A stretch of 15,914 nt of DNA, from assembly GCA_037129555.1 (NCBI GenBank), contig JBAXUS010000145.1, forward strand, positions 1-15,914. The letters run 5' to 3'. The first letter of the stretch is position 1. Each line of letters opens with the position of its first letter. The notes below the pieces were generated by a model. That model was not told the DNA's origin. It searched no databases and saw nothing but the letters and a program-made list of their open reading frames with translations. The DNA comes from JANXLS01 sp037129555. GTDB lineage: Bacteria > Planctomycetota > SZUA-567 > H5-PLA8. Position numbers and translations under genes: made by a program. Positions 1 to 7,120 of the stretch are shown one piece after another.

Positions 1-1512
1 CCCTCCGCATCCTCCACCCCCGCAACTACTGCCGCTGCAACTGGAGCCGCCACCACCGCTGCAACTGGATCCACCCGAACCCGAACTACCGTTGTATGAT
101 TGCTCCGCAGGCAAAAGAAAGCGTTCAATCGAAGCCTGCTCAGAGGATCTCAAAATCACCGGGCCGAATAGCGCGAGTGCCAAAACATAGTCTTCCGTAT
201 CAACCGACTTCGGAAGCGACTTGCGATAGTGGTTCTTCGTGGATTGCAGCGTTTCCAGAACAGCATCTCCCCGCCTCGTGCGCGTGTCTCTCCCAAGCCG
301 AATCAACATCGCAATCGTAATAACCGCCATGACCAGAAGCATGATGATCAGATATCCAAAGGGTTTGTGCCGATTCAAGCCCACGATCACTTTAATGCCA
401 CCCAGTGCCATGACAGCGCCCAGCACTCCGGCCGTGACAAGTCGCCCAAACACAATCGAGACCCCTGACACCATCAACCCCAAATCACACAGCCGAGCAC
501 GAATGGCCTCGAGCTGAGGTTTGACCACGAAATGCGCGTCACGGATTTTAAAACTCGTTTTGAAATAATTGACCAGCGCCCGGTCATGTGGCTCTAATTT
601 TCGGTCAGGCTTGTTGGCTGTATCGGCGGCCAACACTTTCCGCTTCGGGTCGATCACAAGAACTCCGTCCCGCATGAGTCGAGCGACTTGAGTCTGCACA
701 TACCGCGCTTCAAACCCGGCAAGAAAAGCAATCTCATCAGGCGACAAATTCGGTTGCTCAGGCGGAAGTCCACCGGGCGATCTCATACTGAATTGAAACA
801 CCAACAGGCCGATGATGGCAGACGCGCACAGTATCGAAAAAAACACCAGAAAATCAGGACCCGTGTAGTCCAACGGCGATTGAATTGAAGTCGTGCACCC
901 CGTCAATCCGACGATCATCAACAACGCACTGCCCACGCGAACCGGCATACTCTGATTCGTCGTTGCTTCGGCAGTCGTCTTCAATCGAGGCGAATTCCGC
1001 TCACGCAAAAATCCAGGCTTGGGCAGAATCCACACCTTATTCGCATCCGCATGAATGTGCCGAGAATGTGCAATGGCGCGAGCATGGTCAGCCGCATTCG
1101 GCCAAATATCATCGGGCGGCGTTTCGCCAAAAAAAGCCGAGTAACTCGCGAGCGTCTTCGCATACCAATCCACATGTTTAGTCATGTCATCGCTCCCGCC
1201 TTTCGACGGCTCATGATGAAATTTCCGCCCCAAAACAGTGGGACAGAATTCCTCCCAATACGATCGGCTATAGAGAAGGTGCAGATGCCAGACTTCATCG
1301 ACCGCTTCCGACGGCGAAACCGCATGCCCCGCGACCATCGCCAAAAACGTAAATCGACGATACTCAGCAACCACCCGCACCGCATATCCAGCAGGCCACC
1401 GCTGCTCATCCGCCAGCCTGCGCGTGAAAGGCCGTTGCCCATCAGGAGTATCAAATTCGAAGGAGTCGATACGATTCCACAGAGCCTGTTGCTCAAGAGT
1501 CAACGACATCAT
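1..1512 (-). CDS. TIGR04222-type membrane protein with N-terminal WHxH domain (3' end beyond window)
   Basis: The frame reads from ATG at 1512 to the window edge with no stop: 504 codons, C-terminus missing. Residues 1-165 form a soluble domain with a WHLHLLYSRSYWEEFC stretch near 75-90, like the DUF1399/glycine-rich-domain N-terminus often fused to this family. Hydrophobic segments lie near 193-206, 218-241, 351-372 and 386-405. Between them is the family's typical 'LSPDEIAFLAGF' region (about 256-267) and a helical region with 'LEPHDRAL'. After the last membrane segment comes 'TRTRRGDAVLETLQ' (410-423), then a tail from about 470 rich in Gly, Ser and Cys. This order matches the TIGR04222 family, whose function is unknown. 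The second codon is also ATG (1509), so the start is uncertain by one residue. The segment at 198-206 resembles a lipobox but is internal, so it is probably just membrane helix. Family assignment is from recall of its layout; role unknown. Confidence 0.85.
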   Translation of the reverse strand, partial: MMSLTLEQQALWNRIDSFEFDTPDGQRPFTRRLADEQRWPAGYAVRVVAEYRRFTFLAMVAGHAVSPSEAVDEVWHLHLLYSRSYWEEFCPTVLGRKFHHEPSKGGSDDMTKHVDWYAKTLASYSAFFGETPPDDIWPNAADHARAIAHSRHIHADANKVWILPKPGFLRERNSPRLKTTAEATTNQSMPVRVGSALLMIVGLTGCTTSIQSPLDYTGPDFLVFFSILCASAIIGLLVFQFSMRSPGGLPPEQPNLSPDEIAFLAGFEARYVQTQVARLMRDGVLVIDPKRKVLAADTANKPDRKLEPHDRALVNYFKTSFKIRDAHFVVKPQLEAIRARLCDLGLMVSGVSIVFGRLVTAGVLGAVMALGGIKVIVGLNRHKPFGYLIIMLLVMAVITIAMLIRLGRDTRTRRGDAVLETLQSTKNHYRKSLPKSVDTEDYVLALALFGPVILRSSEQASIERFLLPAEQSYNGSSGSGGSSCSGGGGSSCSGSSCGGGGCGG

Positions 1513-2104
1513 GCGCAGTCCCCCAACGACGTGAGCGACAATGAAACGGGTAGACAGAAACCGGAGATACGTGCTTGCTCATACATTAAACACACCGACT
1601 TTTCGAGATAAAAATCAGACAACGAATCAATAGCCGCGCACGTTAGTAAGCGGCCTTCCACACACCCCCATCCCCCATTCCCACACAATCACATCGTGCG
1701 TTCAGCCGCATCAGCTGCGCAAGTTCAATTAGCAATGCGCGTAGAGAACGAAGCGACCAAGCCCACGGTCCCGCCAGCCCGAGTCCGTCCAACAGCGTAG
1801 CTGCGAAACCCAACCCATATCAATCCCCGTTTCCACATAATCACATCGTGCGTTCCTTAATCCGCAAAATCAATTAAATATGATATATTATATCAATAAG
1901 CACTCTGTCGCCTATTTAAACGAAACACACACCTATACAACGAAAATAAGCGTCCATTTTCAATCAATTATTATGAATCCCGTTCAAAAGGTGCTACTAT
2001 TTTTAAAAACAATGCAACGTCAGTCCAGGAGTTTTTAAGAATAAATGAGCTTGGGACGTGAACCAATTCGTAAAAACACAATTCTCCACTCATGCCGCTA
2101 AACT
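1513..2104. other. Gene-free spacer, AT-rich on its right half
   Basis: This 592-base stretch lies between two minus-strand genes. I see no convincing reading frame, tRNA or rRNA in it. The left half holds two copies of an imperfect direct repeat (listed separately). The right half, about 1857-2060, is markedly AT-rich. It carries a short palindrome at 1881-1895 (7-base arms around one base) and a TATAAT match on the minus strand at 1887-1892. That could be part of a promoter for the gene starting at 1512, but I found no good -35 partner. No clear GC-rich terminator hairpin follows the nuclease gene that ends at 2105. Confidence 0.6.
1679..1855. repeat. Pair of 25-base direct repeats
   Basis: The segment 1679-1703 recurs at 1831-1855 with 23 of 25 bases identical. 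The last 17 bases, aatcacatcgtgcgttc, are identical in both. Similarity fades on both sides, with short C-runs upstream and a shared tcaatta downstream of each copy. The copies are 152 bases apart. They could be binding sites, remnants of a duplicated spacer, or copies of a dispersed repeat. The sequence alone does not decide. Confidence 0.6.
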
Positions 2105-3637
2105 TTATTCGAGCCTGTCCAGTTCGGAATGGTGCATAAGCAGAACATCATTTTTATTTGCAAGTGCTTGAGCGGACGGCGTGAATGTGTTGTTGCTCAC
2201 AACAACGGCCAAATCTCCGTCTTCATATTCTTTGGCAGCAAATACTTCTTGTACGGCACTATTGCCAACTGGCGAAGAATATAATTTACATTGGACGATA
2301 GCTCTTCGTCCAGATCGTTCAGCCACTATATCCACTCCTTGATCGCCACTGGCTTTCGTTACTCGTGTTGACCAGCCTAAACTTCGCAAGATTTCCGCAC
2401 AATGATGTTCGTAATCAATACCCGTCATACCGTCGGGAAGCGGTTGCATTAAGATTTGACACTCTTCCTCGCGAGATGCGTCGTGACTTTCAATAAAATC
2501 CTCGATCATTTCAAATATATGATCTTTGGAAGCAAGAGGATCGACTTTAATGATCTTATCAATAAAATGTTGCTGCTCATTTTGCCATTCGCCAAGTTCG
2601 ACTTGACCGTACTCGTCGGTTGAAACTAATTGCCGCTTTTTTAGAGATAGAACTTTAATGTGTTGGCAAATAATTTGTTGTATTCGGGCGATTTCGCTTG
2701 GCTTGAAAACAGTGTTTTCCTTACGGGCGATATATTCGTCGATGGAAGTTTCTATGGTTGCCATTGCGAGATTCGCATGGTCCGGAAACGTATCCGGATC
2801 AATTCCAAGAAAACGTTGTGTGAAGTTCCTCGCTTCCGCAAACCATTTGTCAAAATTGTATTGACCGTATTCATCACGCTTTTCTAGGGATAGTCGCTTT
2901 TGGGTAAGGGTTTCAATATGCTCTGAAATAATTCCGCGCATTCGGTCCAGTTCACGCTGTCTTGAAAGTTCTTCATTGCGTAATTTCTCTGCTTCCGCTT
3001 TCTTCCATCGTTCAGTCCGATCATGTAGTAGCTTATATGTTACAAAGAAAAAAATTGCGATAATACCAATGAGTATTATGGCTATGTAAAGTAGCCATAA
3101 GAGTGTGTTGGATTCTTCCTTTTTGGGTGTGGAAGTGGCGGAATCCGATTCACTTGGATTTTTGTTCGGCAACACGCGGCGGACCGGTGTTGGTGGTTTC
3201 TCAACTGGAACGATAATCGGTTGCGATTGCCCAACAGGCCGGAGTTGCGGTTGCGCAACAGGCCGGATAGGAACATATCGTTTTCCACGTTTTCGGGCAT
3301 CGGCTTCTCGGAGTGTTTCGATCTCATTTAGAACTACTTGTTCTTCATCGTCGGCCAAATCCTCGATTTTCTCGACGTAACTGCGAAGAAGATACTTCAT
3401 CCGGGATGTTTCATCGTAGGAAAGCTTATCGATTTTTGATGCGTGGTAGTAGTCCAGCGGTCCGGAACCGTCGTCGATAAAAATCTTTCCGTCGTGTTCC
3501 GATACCAATGCCTTTTTTACAACTCCGTCTTTAAAGGTAATCGCTTTCAATTGCCATTCAGCCGTTTTGGGCGTGTTTTCTTCTGCGTGAAGGAAAAACA
3601 ACGGTGCCATGATGGCGAAACACAAAATGAGGCGCAT
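2105..3637 (-). CDS. Membrane-anchored Mrr-family restriction endonuclease-like protein
   Basis: A 510-residue protein. I chose ATG 3637 because it opens a clear signal peptide (MRLILCFAIMAPLFFLHA, 1-18); the frame stays open to an alternative TTG at 3745, which would bury it. Then come a short soluble region (20-115), a Pro-rich linker (120-160), one membrane helix (about 178-200) and a charged stretch (HDRTERWKK) that puts the rest in the cytoplasm. Two related helical modules follow at about 233-308 and 319-394. The C-terminal Mrr_cat domain (404-508) has GDQGVDI and VQCK, giving the D436, Q449, K451 catalytic pattern of the PD-(D/E)xK fold, with E415 upstream. Family members cleave DNA, often modified DNA. 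No methyltransferase or helicase partner is visible. It lies downstream of hicBA on the same strand, and its DNA is more AT-rich than most of the window. Nuclease fold is near certain; target and role are not known. Confidence 0.88.
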   Translation of the reverse strand: MRLILCFAIMAPLFFLHAEENTPKTAEWQLKAITFKDGVVKKALVSEHDGKIFIDDGSGPLDYYHASKIDKLSYDETSRMKYLLRSYVEKIEDLADDEEQVVLNEIETLREADARKRGKRYVPIRPVAQPQLRPVGQSQPIIVPVEKPPTPVRRVLPNKNPSESDSATSTPKKEESNTLLWLLYIAIILIGIIAIFFFVTYKLLHDRTERWKKAEAEKLRNEELSRQRELDRMRGIISEHIETLTQKRLSLEKRDEYGQYNFDKWFAEARNFTQRFLGIDPDTFPDHANLAMATIETSIDEYIARKENTVFKPSEIARIQQIICQHIKVLSLKKRQLVSTDEYGQVELGEWQNEQQHFIDKIIKVDPLASKDHIFEMIEDFIESHDASREEECQILMQPLPDGMTGIDYEHHCAEILRSLGWSTRVTKASGDQGVDIVAERSGRRAIVQCKLYSSPVGNSAVQEVFAAKEYEDGDLAVVVSNNTFTPSAQALANKNDVLLMHHSELDRLE

Positions 3638-3748
3638 AAGTTCGTTTCCACATGAATTTGAAAATGTTGTACCGCTAGTTGAGGGGTCAGTGCACTCGAC
3701 TATCTCCGGCAAAACAGTTGAGCACCCGTCACCTAATGCCATCAAATT

Positions 3749-3943
3749 TCACAAACCCGGCGGCTTGGGCACACCCAGAATTGCGCAAATTCCACGTGCT
3801 GTTCCGCGTTTCAAGACGGCGTGCCTTGGAATGGGCGATTTTTTATTGTTGCTCGGGTTTCTCCAAAGATCATGATTGCCACCGTGATGATCGAAGATGC
3901 AACCGTGCGCTCGCAAATGGCGCTCGAGTTCTTTTCGTTTCAT
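3749..3943 (-). CDS. hicA: HicA-type mRNA interferase toxin
   Basis: A 64-residue basic protein with the HicA/YcfA pattern: an N-terminal MKRKELERHL helix, the HGGNHD motif at 20-25 (H24 lines up with the catalytic histidine of known HicA toxins) and SPIPRH at 36-41. Family toxins have a double-stranded-RNA-binding-like fold and cut mRNA to slow growth. The length is normal for a complete HicA. ATG 3943 begins only 3 bases past the antitoxin stop codon, so the two genes should be co-transcribed and perhaps translationally coupled. The order antitoxin then toxin is seen in many hicBA loci, although the reverse is also common. The nuclease gene starts about 110 bases after the hicA stop. Confidence 0.88.
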   Translation of the reverse strand: MKRKELERHLRAHGCIFDHHGGNHDLWRNPSNNKKSPIPRHAVLKRGTARGICAILGVPKPPGL

Positions 3944-3946
3944 GTC

Positions 3947-4168
3947 TCAACTGCCCACCATGGCCAGACGGTGTTTTCGGCGGTCCGCAGCACGCATCTG
4001 GGCCAGTCCGCGCATAGCGTCGCGCGCCATGACGAAGGCCTCTTCCATCGACTCCGCCTCGGTGATCAGTTCCGGATCAAGCGGGGATGTAACAATGTAG
4101 CCGCCTTCTTCTGCAGGCTCCATAATAAGCATCAGTTTCCCATCACTGATTGTAAATTTTTTGGACAT
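3947..4168 (-). CDS. hicB: HicB-type antitoxin
   Basis: A 73-residue protein with the HicB core: a beta strand (KLMLIMEPAEEGGYIV, about 11-26), 'SPLDPELITEAES' and a helix MEEAFVMARDAM (41-52). HicB binds HicA and blocks its active site, and in many systems represses its own promoter. I see no obvious C-terminal helix-turn-helix or ribbon-helix-helix domain; the tail (55-73) is short and basic. DNA binding is therefore doubtful or uses that tail. ATG 4168 is preferred over the longer frame (to 4384) because the extra residues are Arg- and Cys-rich and unlike HicB. The gene directly precedes hicA. Confidence 0.85.
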   Translation of the reverse strand: MSKKFTISDGKLMLIMEPAEEGGYIVTSPLDPELITEAESMEEAFVMARDAMRGLAQMRAADRRKHRLAMVGS

Positions 4169-4197
4169 ACGCTTTAGTATCCTAATTAGTAGATAGG

Positions 4198-4225
4198 ACT
4201 TTATCCTCTTAGCTTGAACGGTCAA
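4198..4225 (-). promoter_or_regulatory. Possible hicBA promoter
   Basis: On the minus strand, TTGACC (4225-4220) is followed after 16 bases by TAAAGT (4203-4198). The start codon of hicB is about 30 bases downstream of the -10. Between the -10 and the gene, arms tccta/tagga surround 9 bases near 4179-4197, a possible operator for autoregulation. The -10 matches consensus at only four of six positions, so this is tentative. Confidence 0.35.
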
Positions 4226-4408
4226 GGCTGCAAAACAGAGGCAGTTCTGGGGATATGAAAAACACTTTCTACACCTTCGGCCCCGCTGCTTCAATCTCCT
4301 TCGCCGCACGCGCCGTTCACAGTTCCAACTATCACGCCTCTGATAAGAGCTATCGGACAAAACCCCCGTACCAAGATACGCCACGCCGTCCGCCGCGCAT
4401 ATCTTTGT

Positions 4409-4436
4409 TTGCCATACACTTTAATTGTTATATAAA
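4409..4436 (+). promoter_or_regulatory. Promoter directly upstream of the Y-family polymerase
   Basis: TTGCCA (4409-4414), a 16-base spacer and TATAAA (4431-4436) make a good sigma70-like promoter with five of six matches in each box. The polymerase ATG is at 4447, so transcription would begin about 4 bases before the start codon. I see no recognisable SOS box overlapping it. Confidence 0.55.
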
Positions 4437-4446
4437 TGTTAGGGTA

Positions 4447-5661
4447 ATGTTTACGACCCTTTTTCTCGATCTCAATTCATACTTTGCTTCCGTCGAGCAG
4501 CAACTCAGGCCCGAGACGCGCGGCAAGCCGCTGGCTGTGGCAGCGGTCGATGCGCCGACGACCTGTTGCATCGCGGCCAGTTACGAAGCCAAAGCCTTCG
4601 GCGTCAAAACCGGTGTCATGATTAGTGACGCCGTGAAAATGTGCCCTGGACTGCGCGTGGTCATCGCGCGGCCGGAAGAATATGTGAAAGTTCATCACCG
4701 CATTTTGGAAGCCGTGGACACATGCCTGCCCGTCGATGCCGTGCATTCGATTGATGAGGTGTCCTGTCTTTTGTTGGGCCGCGAGCGCGTGCCTCAAGCG
4801 GCGTTTGAGCTGGCCCACCGCATCAAGCGCGTGATACTGAAACAGGTCGGCGAGTGCCTGCGCTGTTCAATCGGCCTGGCGACGAACACGTTCTTGGCCA
4901 AGATCGCCACGGACATGCAGAAGCCAGATGGCCTGATTGCCATTCCGCGTGAAGACCTTCCGCGCTGTCTGTTCAAATTGAAATTGATTGATCTGCCCGG
5001 CATCGGGCCGCGCATGGAGATGCGTTTGAACCGGCAGGGCATCGACACCGTCGAGCACCTTTGCGCGCTGTCGCAGCAGCAATTGAAAAATGCGTGGGGC
5101 AGCGTGATCGGCGCGCGCTGGTGGCATCTGCTGCGCGGCGACGAGATTCCCACTGAACTGACACCGCACAAGAAATCGCTGGGGCACCAGCACGTCCTTC
5201 CGCCGGAATTCCGCCACGCTGAAGCGGCCCGCGCAGTGCTGGTGCGGCTGATTCATAAGGCCGCTGCCCGGATGCGCCACGAAAAGCTTTCCGCAGCGCA
5301 GATGATCGTCTACGCGCAGTGCAGCGACAGGACGACGTGGGTACGGAAAATTGGATTGCTGGATGGACAAGACACGCTTGAAATGACCCGCGTGTTCGGC
5401 AATGCCTGGTCGGAGCAGCCGCCGATGCGGCCCTTGCTGGTAGGCATCACGCTGGTAGATTTGAAGCCGGCGGCCACTGAGACCATGCCGCTGTTCGCTG
5501 AAGACGCCCGGCGCGGCGCATTAAACAGAGCACTGGATAAGTTGAATTTGAAATATGGCCCCTGCACGGTCTATCCGGCGTCAATGCAAACGGCGAAGGA
5601 AAGTGCACCGATGCGGATTGCGTTCAAGAGCATTCCAGATTTGACGCTGGCAGGGAAATAA
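4447..5661 (+). CDS. Y-family (DinB/UmuC-type) translesion DNA polymerase
   Basis: A 404-residue error-prone polymerase that copies damaged DNA. The start MFTTLFLDLNSYFASVEQ places the first catalytic Asp (FLDLN) at residue 8 in the usual position. The SIDE motif (VHSIDEVSC) supplies the other acidic residues. YEAKAFGVKTGM-like (YEAKAFGVKTGV), CSIGLATNTFLAKIATDM and the helix-hairpin-helix LPGIGPRMEMRLNRQGI follow in family order. A little-finger domain comes next, and ETMPLF near the end resembles a beta-clamp-binding motif. The frame stays open upstream to 4255, but those residues are unlike the family and would contain the promoter. The ribosome site is poor: AGGG lies only 2 bases before ATG. 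The sequence fits the broad DinB/UmuC group, and I cannot separate the two by eye, so no symbol is given. It is divergent from hicBA. Confidence 0.9.
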   Translation: MFTTLFLDLNSYFASVEQQLRPETRGKPLAVAAVDAPTTCCIAASYEAKAFGVKTGVMISDAVKMCPGLRVVIARPEEYVKVHHRILEAVDTCLPVDAVHSIDEVSCLLLGRERVPQAAFELAHRIKRVILKQVGECLRCSIGLATNTFLAKIATDMQKPDGLIAIPREDLPRCLFKLKLIDLPGIGPRMEMRLNRQGIDTVEHLCALSQQQLKNAWGSVIGARWWHLLRGDEIPTELTPHKKSLGHQHVLPPEFRHAEAARAVLVRLIHKAAARMRHEKLSAAQMIVYAQCSDRTTWVRKIGLLDGQDTLEMTRVFGNAWSEQPPMRPLLVGITLVDLKPAATETMPLFAEDARRGALNRALDKLNLKYGPCTVYPASMQTAKESAPMRIAFKSIPDLTLAGK

Positions 5662-5732
5662 GTTGGGTGCGTGATGAACTCCCCCCATAATTGTGGCATG
5701 AATCCAGCCGCCCCGAGTGACGGATGGATTTA

Positions 5733-5891
5733 GGCAATCCGAAATAAATAAATCGTTGGATGCGCCGCGTATTTCGAATCGGGTCGAGGCGCATACGACG
5801 GAAGATATTGAGGAAATCTCTGACGGAGTGTGCAACGAAGAGCCGGTTCGAAATACGCAAGCAGGCGACGATTTATTTTTTTCGGGTTGCC
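5733..5891. mobile_element. MITE-like palindromic element, 159 bases
   Basis: The ends are long inverted repeats. The outer 24 bases at each end match at 22 of 24 (ggcaa-t/c-ccgaaa... to ...aaataaatcgt). After a poorly conserved 9-10 bases, a second block of 16 matches at 15 of 16 (5767-5782 against 5843-5858). The interior of about 60 bases has no reading frame. A TTA triplet stands directly outside both ends in the same orientation (5730-5732 and 5892-5894), as a short target duplication would. Long inverted ends, small size and no gene suggest a non-autonomous transposable element. A large structured intergenic repeat is the alternative. It sits between the polymerase stop and an oxidoreductase pseudogene and may have taken part in that gene's decay. 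Confidence 0.6.
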
Positions 5892-5909
5892 TTAGTTGTC
5901 GATCAGTTA

Positions 5910-6169
5910 TTTTCGGACACCGCTTCGACGCCGCCGTCGCGACGGGCTGTTGTTACCTCGATTTACATCCGAACAAAACGACCGTCGGCACCGCGAACGA
6001 TTTCAAAGCGGAGAAAGTCTAGCCGAATCCGCATGACATTCTGTACCGCGCGCTGGTGCCTCAGAAGATCGAAAATTTGCTCGTCGCCGGACGCTGCCAT
6101 TCCGCCACGCGCGTGACCGTGACCGCGATGGCCATGGGCGAAGCCGTCATATCGCCAAATCAAATTTAA
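5910..6169 (+). pseudogene. 3' remnant of an FAD-dependent oxidoreductase gene
   Basis: One plus-strand frame shows FDAAVATGCCYLDLHP, then an in-frame TAG at 6020-6022, then PNPHDILYRALVPQ and KIENLLVAGRCHSATRVTVTAM, and ends at TAA 6167-6169. The 'YRALVP..I.NLLVAGRC.SAT' signature is the C-terminal end of the FAD_oxidored family (Pfam PF12831), whose members are usually over 400 residues. Only about 85 residues are recognisable. There is no start, no N-terminal dinucleotide-binding motif and a nonsense codon, so this is a decayed fragment. The left limit is approximate: recognisable homology fades near 5910, just inside the right edge of the MITE-like element. Confidence 0.75.
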
Positions 6170-6219
6170 AAAACATTCGCGTCTATTCACGTAATTCGCG
6201 GTTAAAAAGCCGTTCGCCG

Positions 6220-6987
6220 TTAAAGCATCGAAATCGAGAATCCGCCGTCCACCGTGATCGATGATCCAGTGATAAAATCCGACGCAGCTGACGACAGAAA
6301 AACCGAGACGCCTGCGAAATCGTCGCCGCTGCCCCAACGTCCAGCTGGAGTTCGAGCGAGGACTTTTTCATTCAGCCCTGGGATTTCTTCGCGGGCTTTG
6401 CGCGTCAATGGCGTATCGATCCAGCCGGGCAACAGACAGTTGACTTGAATGTTGTCCACTGCCCACGACGTGGCAAGCGATTTGGTCAATTGAACAATCG
6501 CACCTTTCGACGCCGCATACGCCGGAGCCCACGGCGATCCAAAAATCGACAGCATCGATCCGATGGTGATGATTTTACCGCCACCGCTTTGTTTGAGAAA
6601 CGGGTGGCTCGCGGCGCTGCAATGAAATGCGCTGTCGAGGTTCGTGTCGAGGACCTGGCGCCATTCGGCGTGAGTCATAACTTCAGGACGGCGTCGAATG
6701 TTCGTCCCGGCATTGTTGACGAGAATATTCAGCTTGCCATGCTTGTCGTAAACGGTCTTCACCATCGCCCGGACATCAGTTTCGCTCGTTACGTCGCACG
6801 CGAGCGCGTAGCACTCGACGCCCGCATCGCTCAATTGTTTCACGGCATCGGCGGCCTTCGCTTGATCCCGCGAGGCTATGGCGATGATCGCTCCGGCCTG
6901 GCCCAAACCCTTGGAAATTCCAAAACCAATGCCGCTGCTGCCGCCCGTGACGATGGCGACTTTGCCGGTGAGATTGAATAAGTTCAT
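6220..6987 (-). CDS. SDR-family dehydrogenase (gluconate 5-dehydrogenase/KduD-like)
   Basis: A 255-residue classical short-chain dehydrogenase/reductase of full length. It has the cofactor motif TGGSSGIG (14-21), CDVT (64-67), NNAG (91-94), N116, and the catalytic S144, Y157 and K161 (YAASK). The end VDGGFSISML (246-255) is typical for the family. Overall pattern (MNLFNLTGKVAIVTGG, LPGWIDTPLT) resembles gluconate 5-dehydrogenase or 2-deoxy-D-gluconate 3-dehydrogenase, which interconvert sugar acids and keto-sugar acids in the cytoplasm with NAD(P). R40 after the second strand (ASRD) hints at NADP(H). Substrate cannot be fixed from sequence. The ribosome site upstream of ATG 6987 is weak. The neighbouring ROK kinase gene is on the same strand, but the terminator between them suggests separate transcripts. 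Confidence 0.88.
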   Translation of the reverse strand: MNLFNLTGKVAIVTGGSSGIGFGISKGLGQAGAIIAIASRDQAKAADAVKQLSDAGVECYALACDVTSETDVRAMVKTVYDKHGKLNILVNNAGTNIRRRPEVMTHAEWRQVLDTNLDSAFHCSAASHPFLKQSGGGKIITIGSMLSIFGSPWAPAYAASKGAIVQLTKSLATSWAVDNIQVNCLLPGWIDTPLTRKAREEIPGLNEKVLARTPAGRWGSGDDFAGVSVFLSSAASDFITGSSITVDGGFSISML

Positions 6988-7050
6988 AAGATAGGTTTCT
7001 GAATCCGAATGAACGAGCGAATTTGAACGTGCTGATCATGCCACATGGAA

Positions 7051-7090
7051 ATAAAAAAGGGTTCAACATGGAGACGTCCATGTTGAACCC
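7051..7090 (-). terminator. Intrinsic terminator of the ROK kinase gene
   Basis: A perfect 14-base-pair stem (7059-7072 with 7077-7090) closes a GACG loop. On the minus strand it is followed by TTTTTTAT (7058-7051). It lies about 30 bases past the ROK kinase stop codon. The downstream SDR gene starts at 6987, so it must have its own promoter or depend on readthrough. Confidence 0.93.
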
Positions 7091-7120
7091 GAAAATACAA
7101 ACGAATAATCGATCAATCGA

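Noticed and set aside
1051..1611. Plus-strand open frame of 186 codons
   Set aside because: It is the antisense shadow of the TIGR04222 gene; its product is Arg/Pro-rich with no family features.
3638..3745. TTG-initiated extension of the Mrr-type protein
   Set aside because: It would bury the signal peptide and overlap the end of the spacer next to hicA; ATG 3637 is a better start.
4169..4384. Extension of the HicB frame upstream to 4384
   Set aside because: The extra 72 residues are Arg- and Cys-rich, resemble no HicB, and overlap the likely promoter.
4255..4446. N-terminal extension of the Y-family polymerase
   Set aside because: The 64 added residues do not resemble the family, and the promoter boxes lie inside them; the catalytic Asp is in normal position when starting at 4447.
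6020..6022. TAG in the oxidoreductase remnant read as a recoded amino acid
   Set aside because: There is no intact gene around it, no start and no sign of pyrrolysine genes; a nonsense mutation is simpler.
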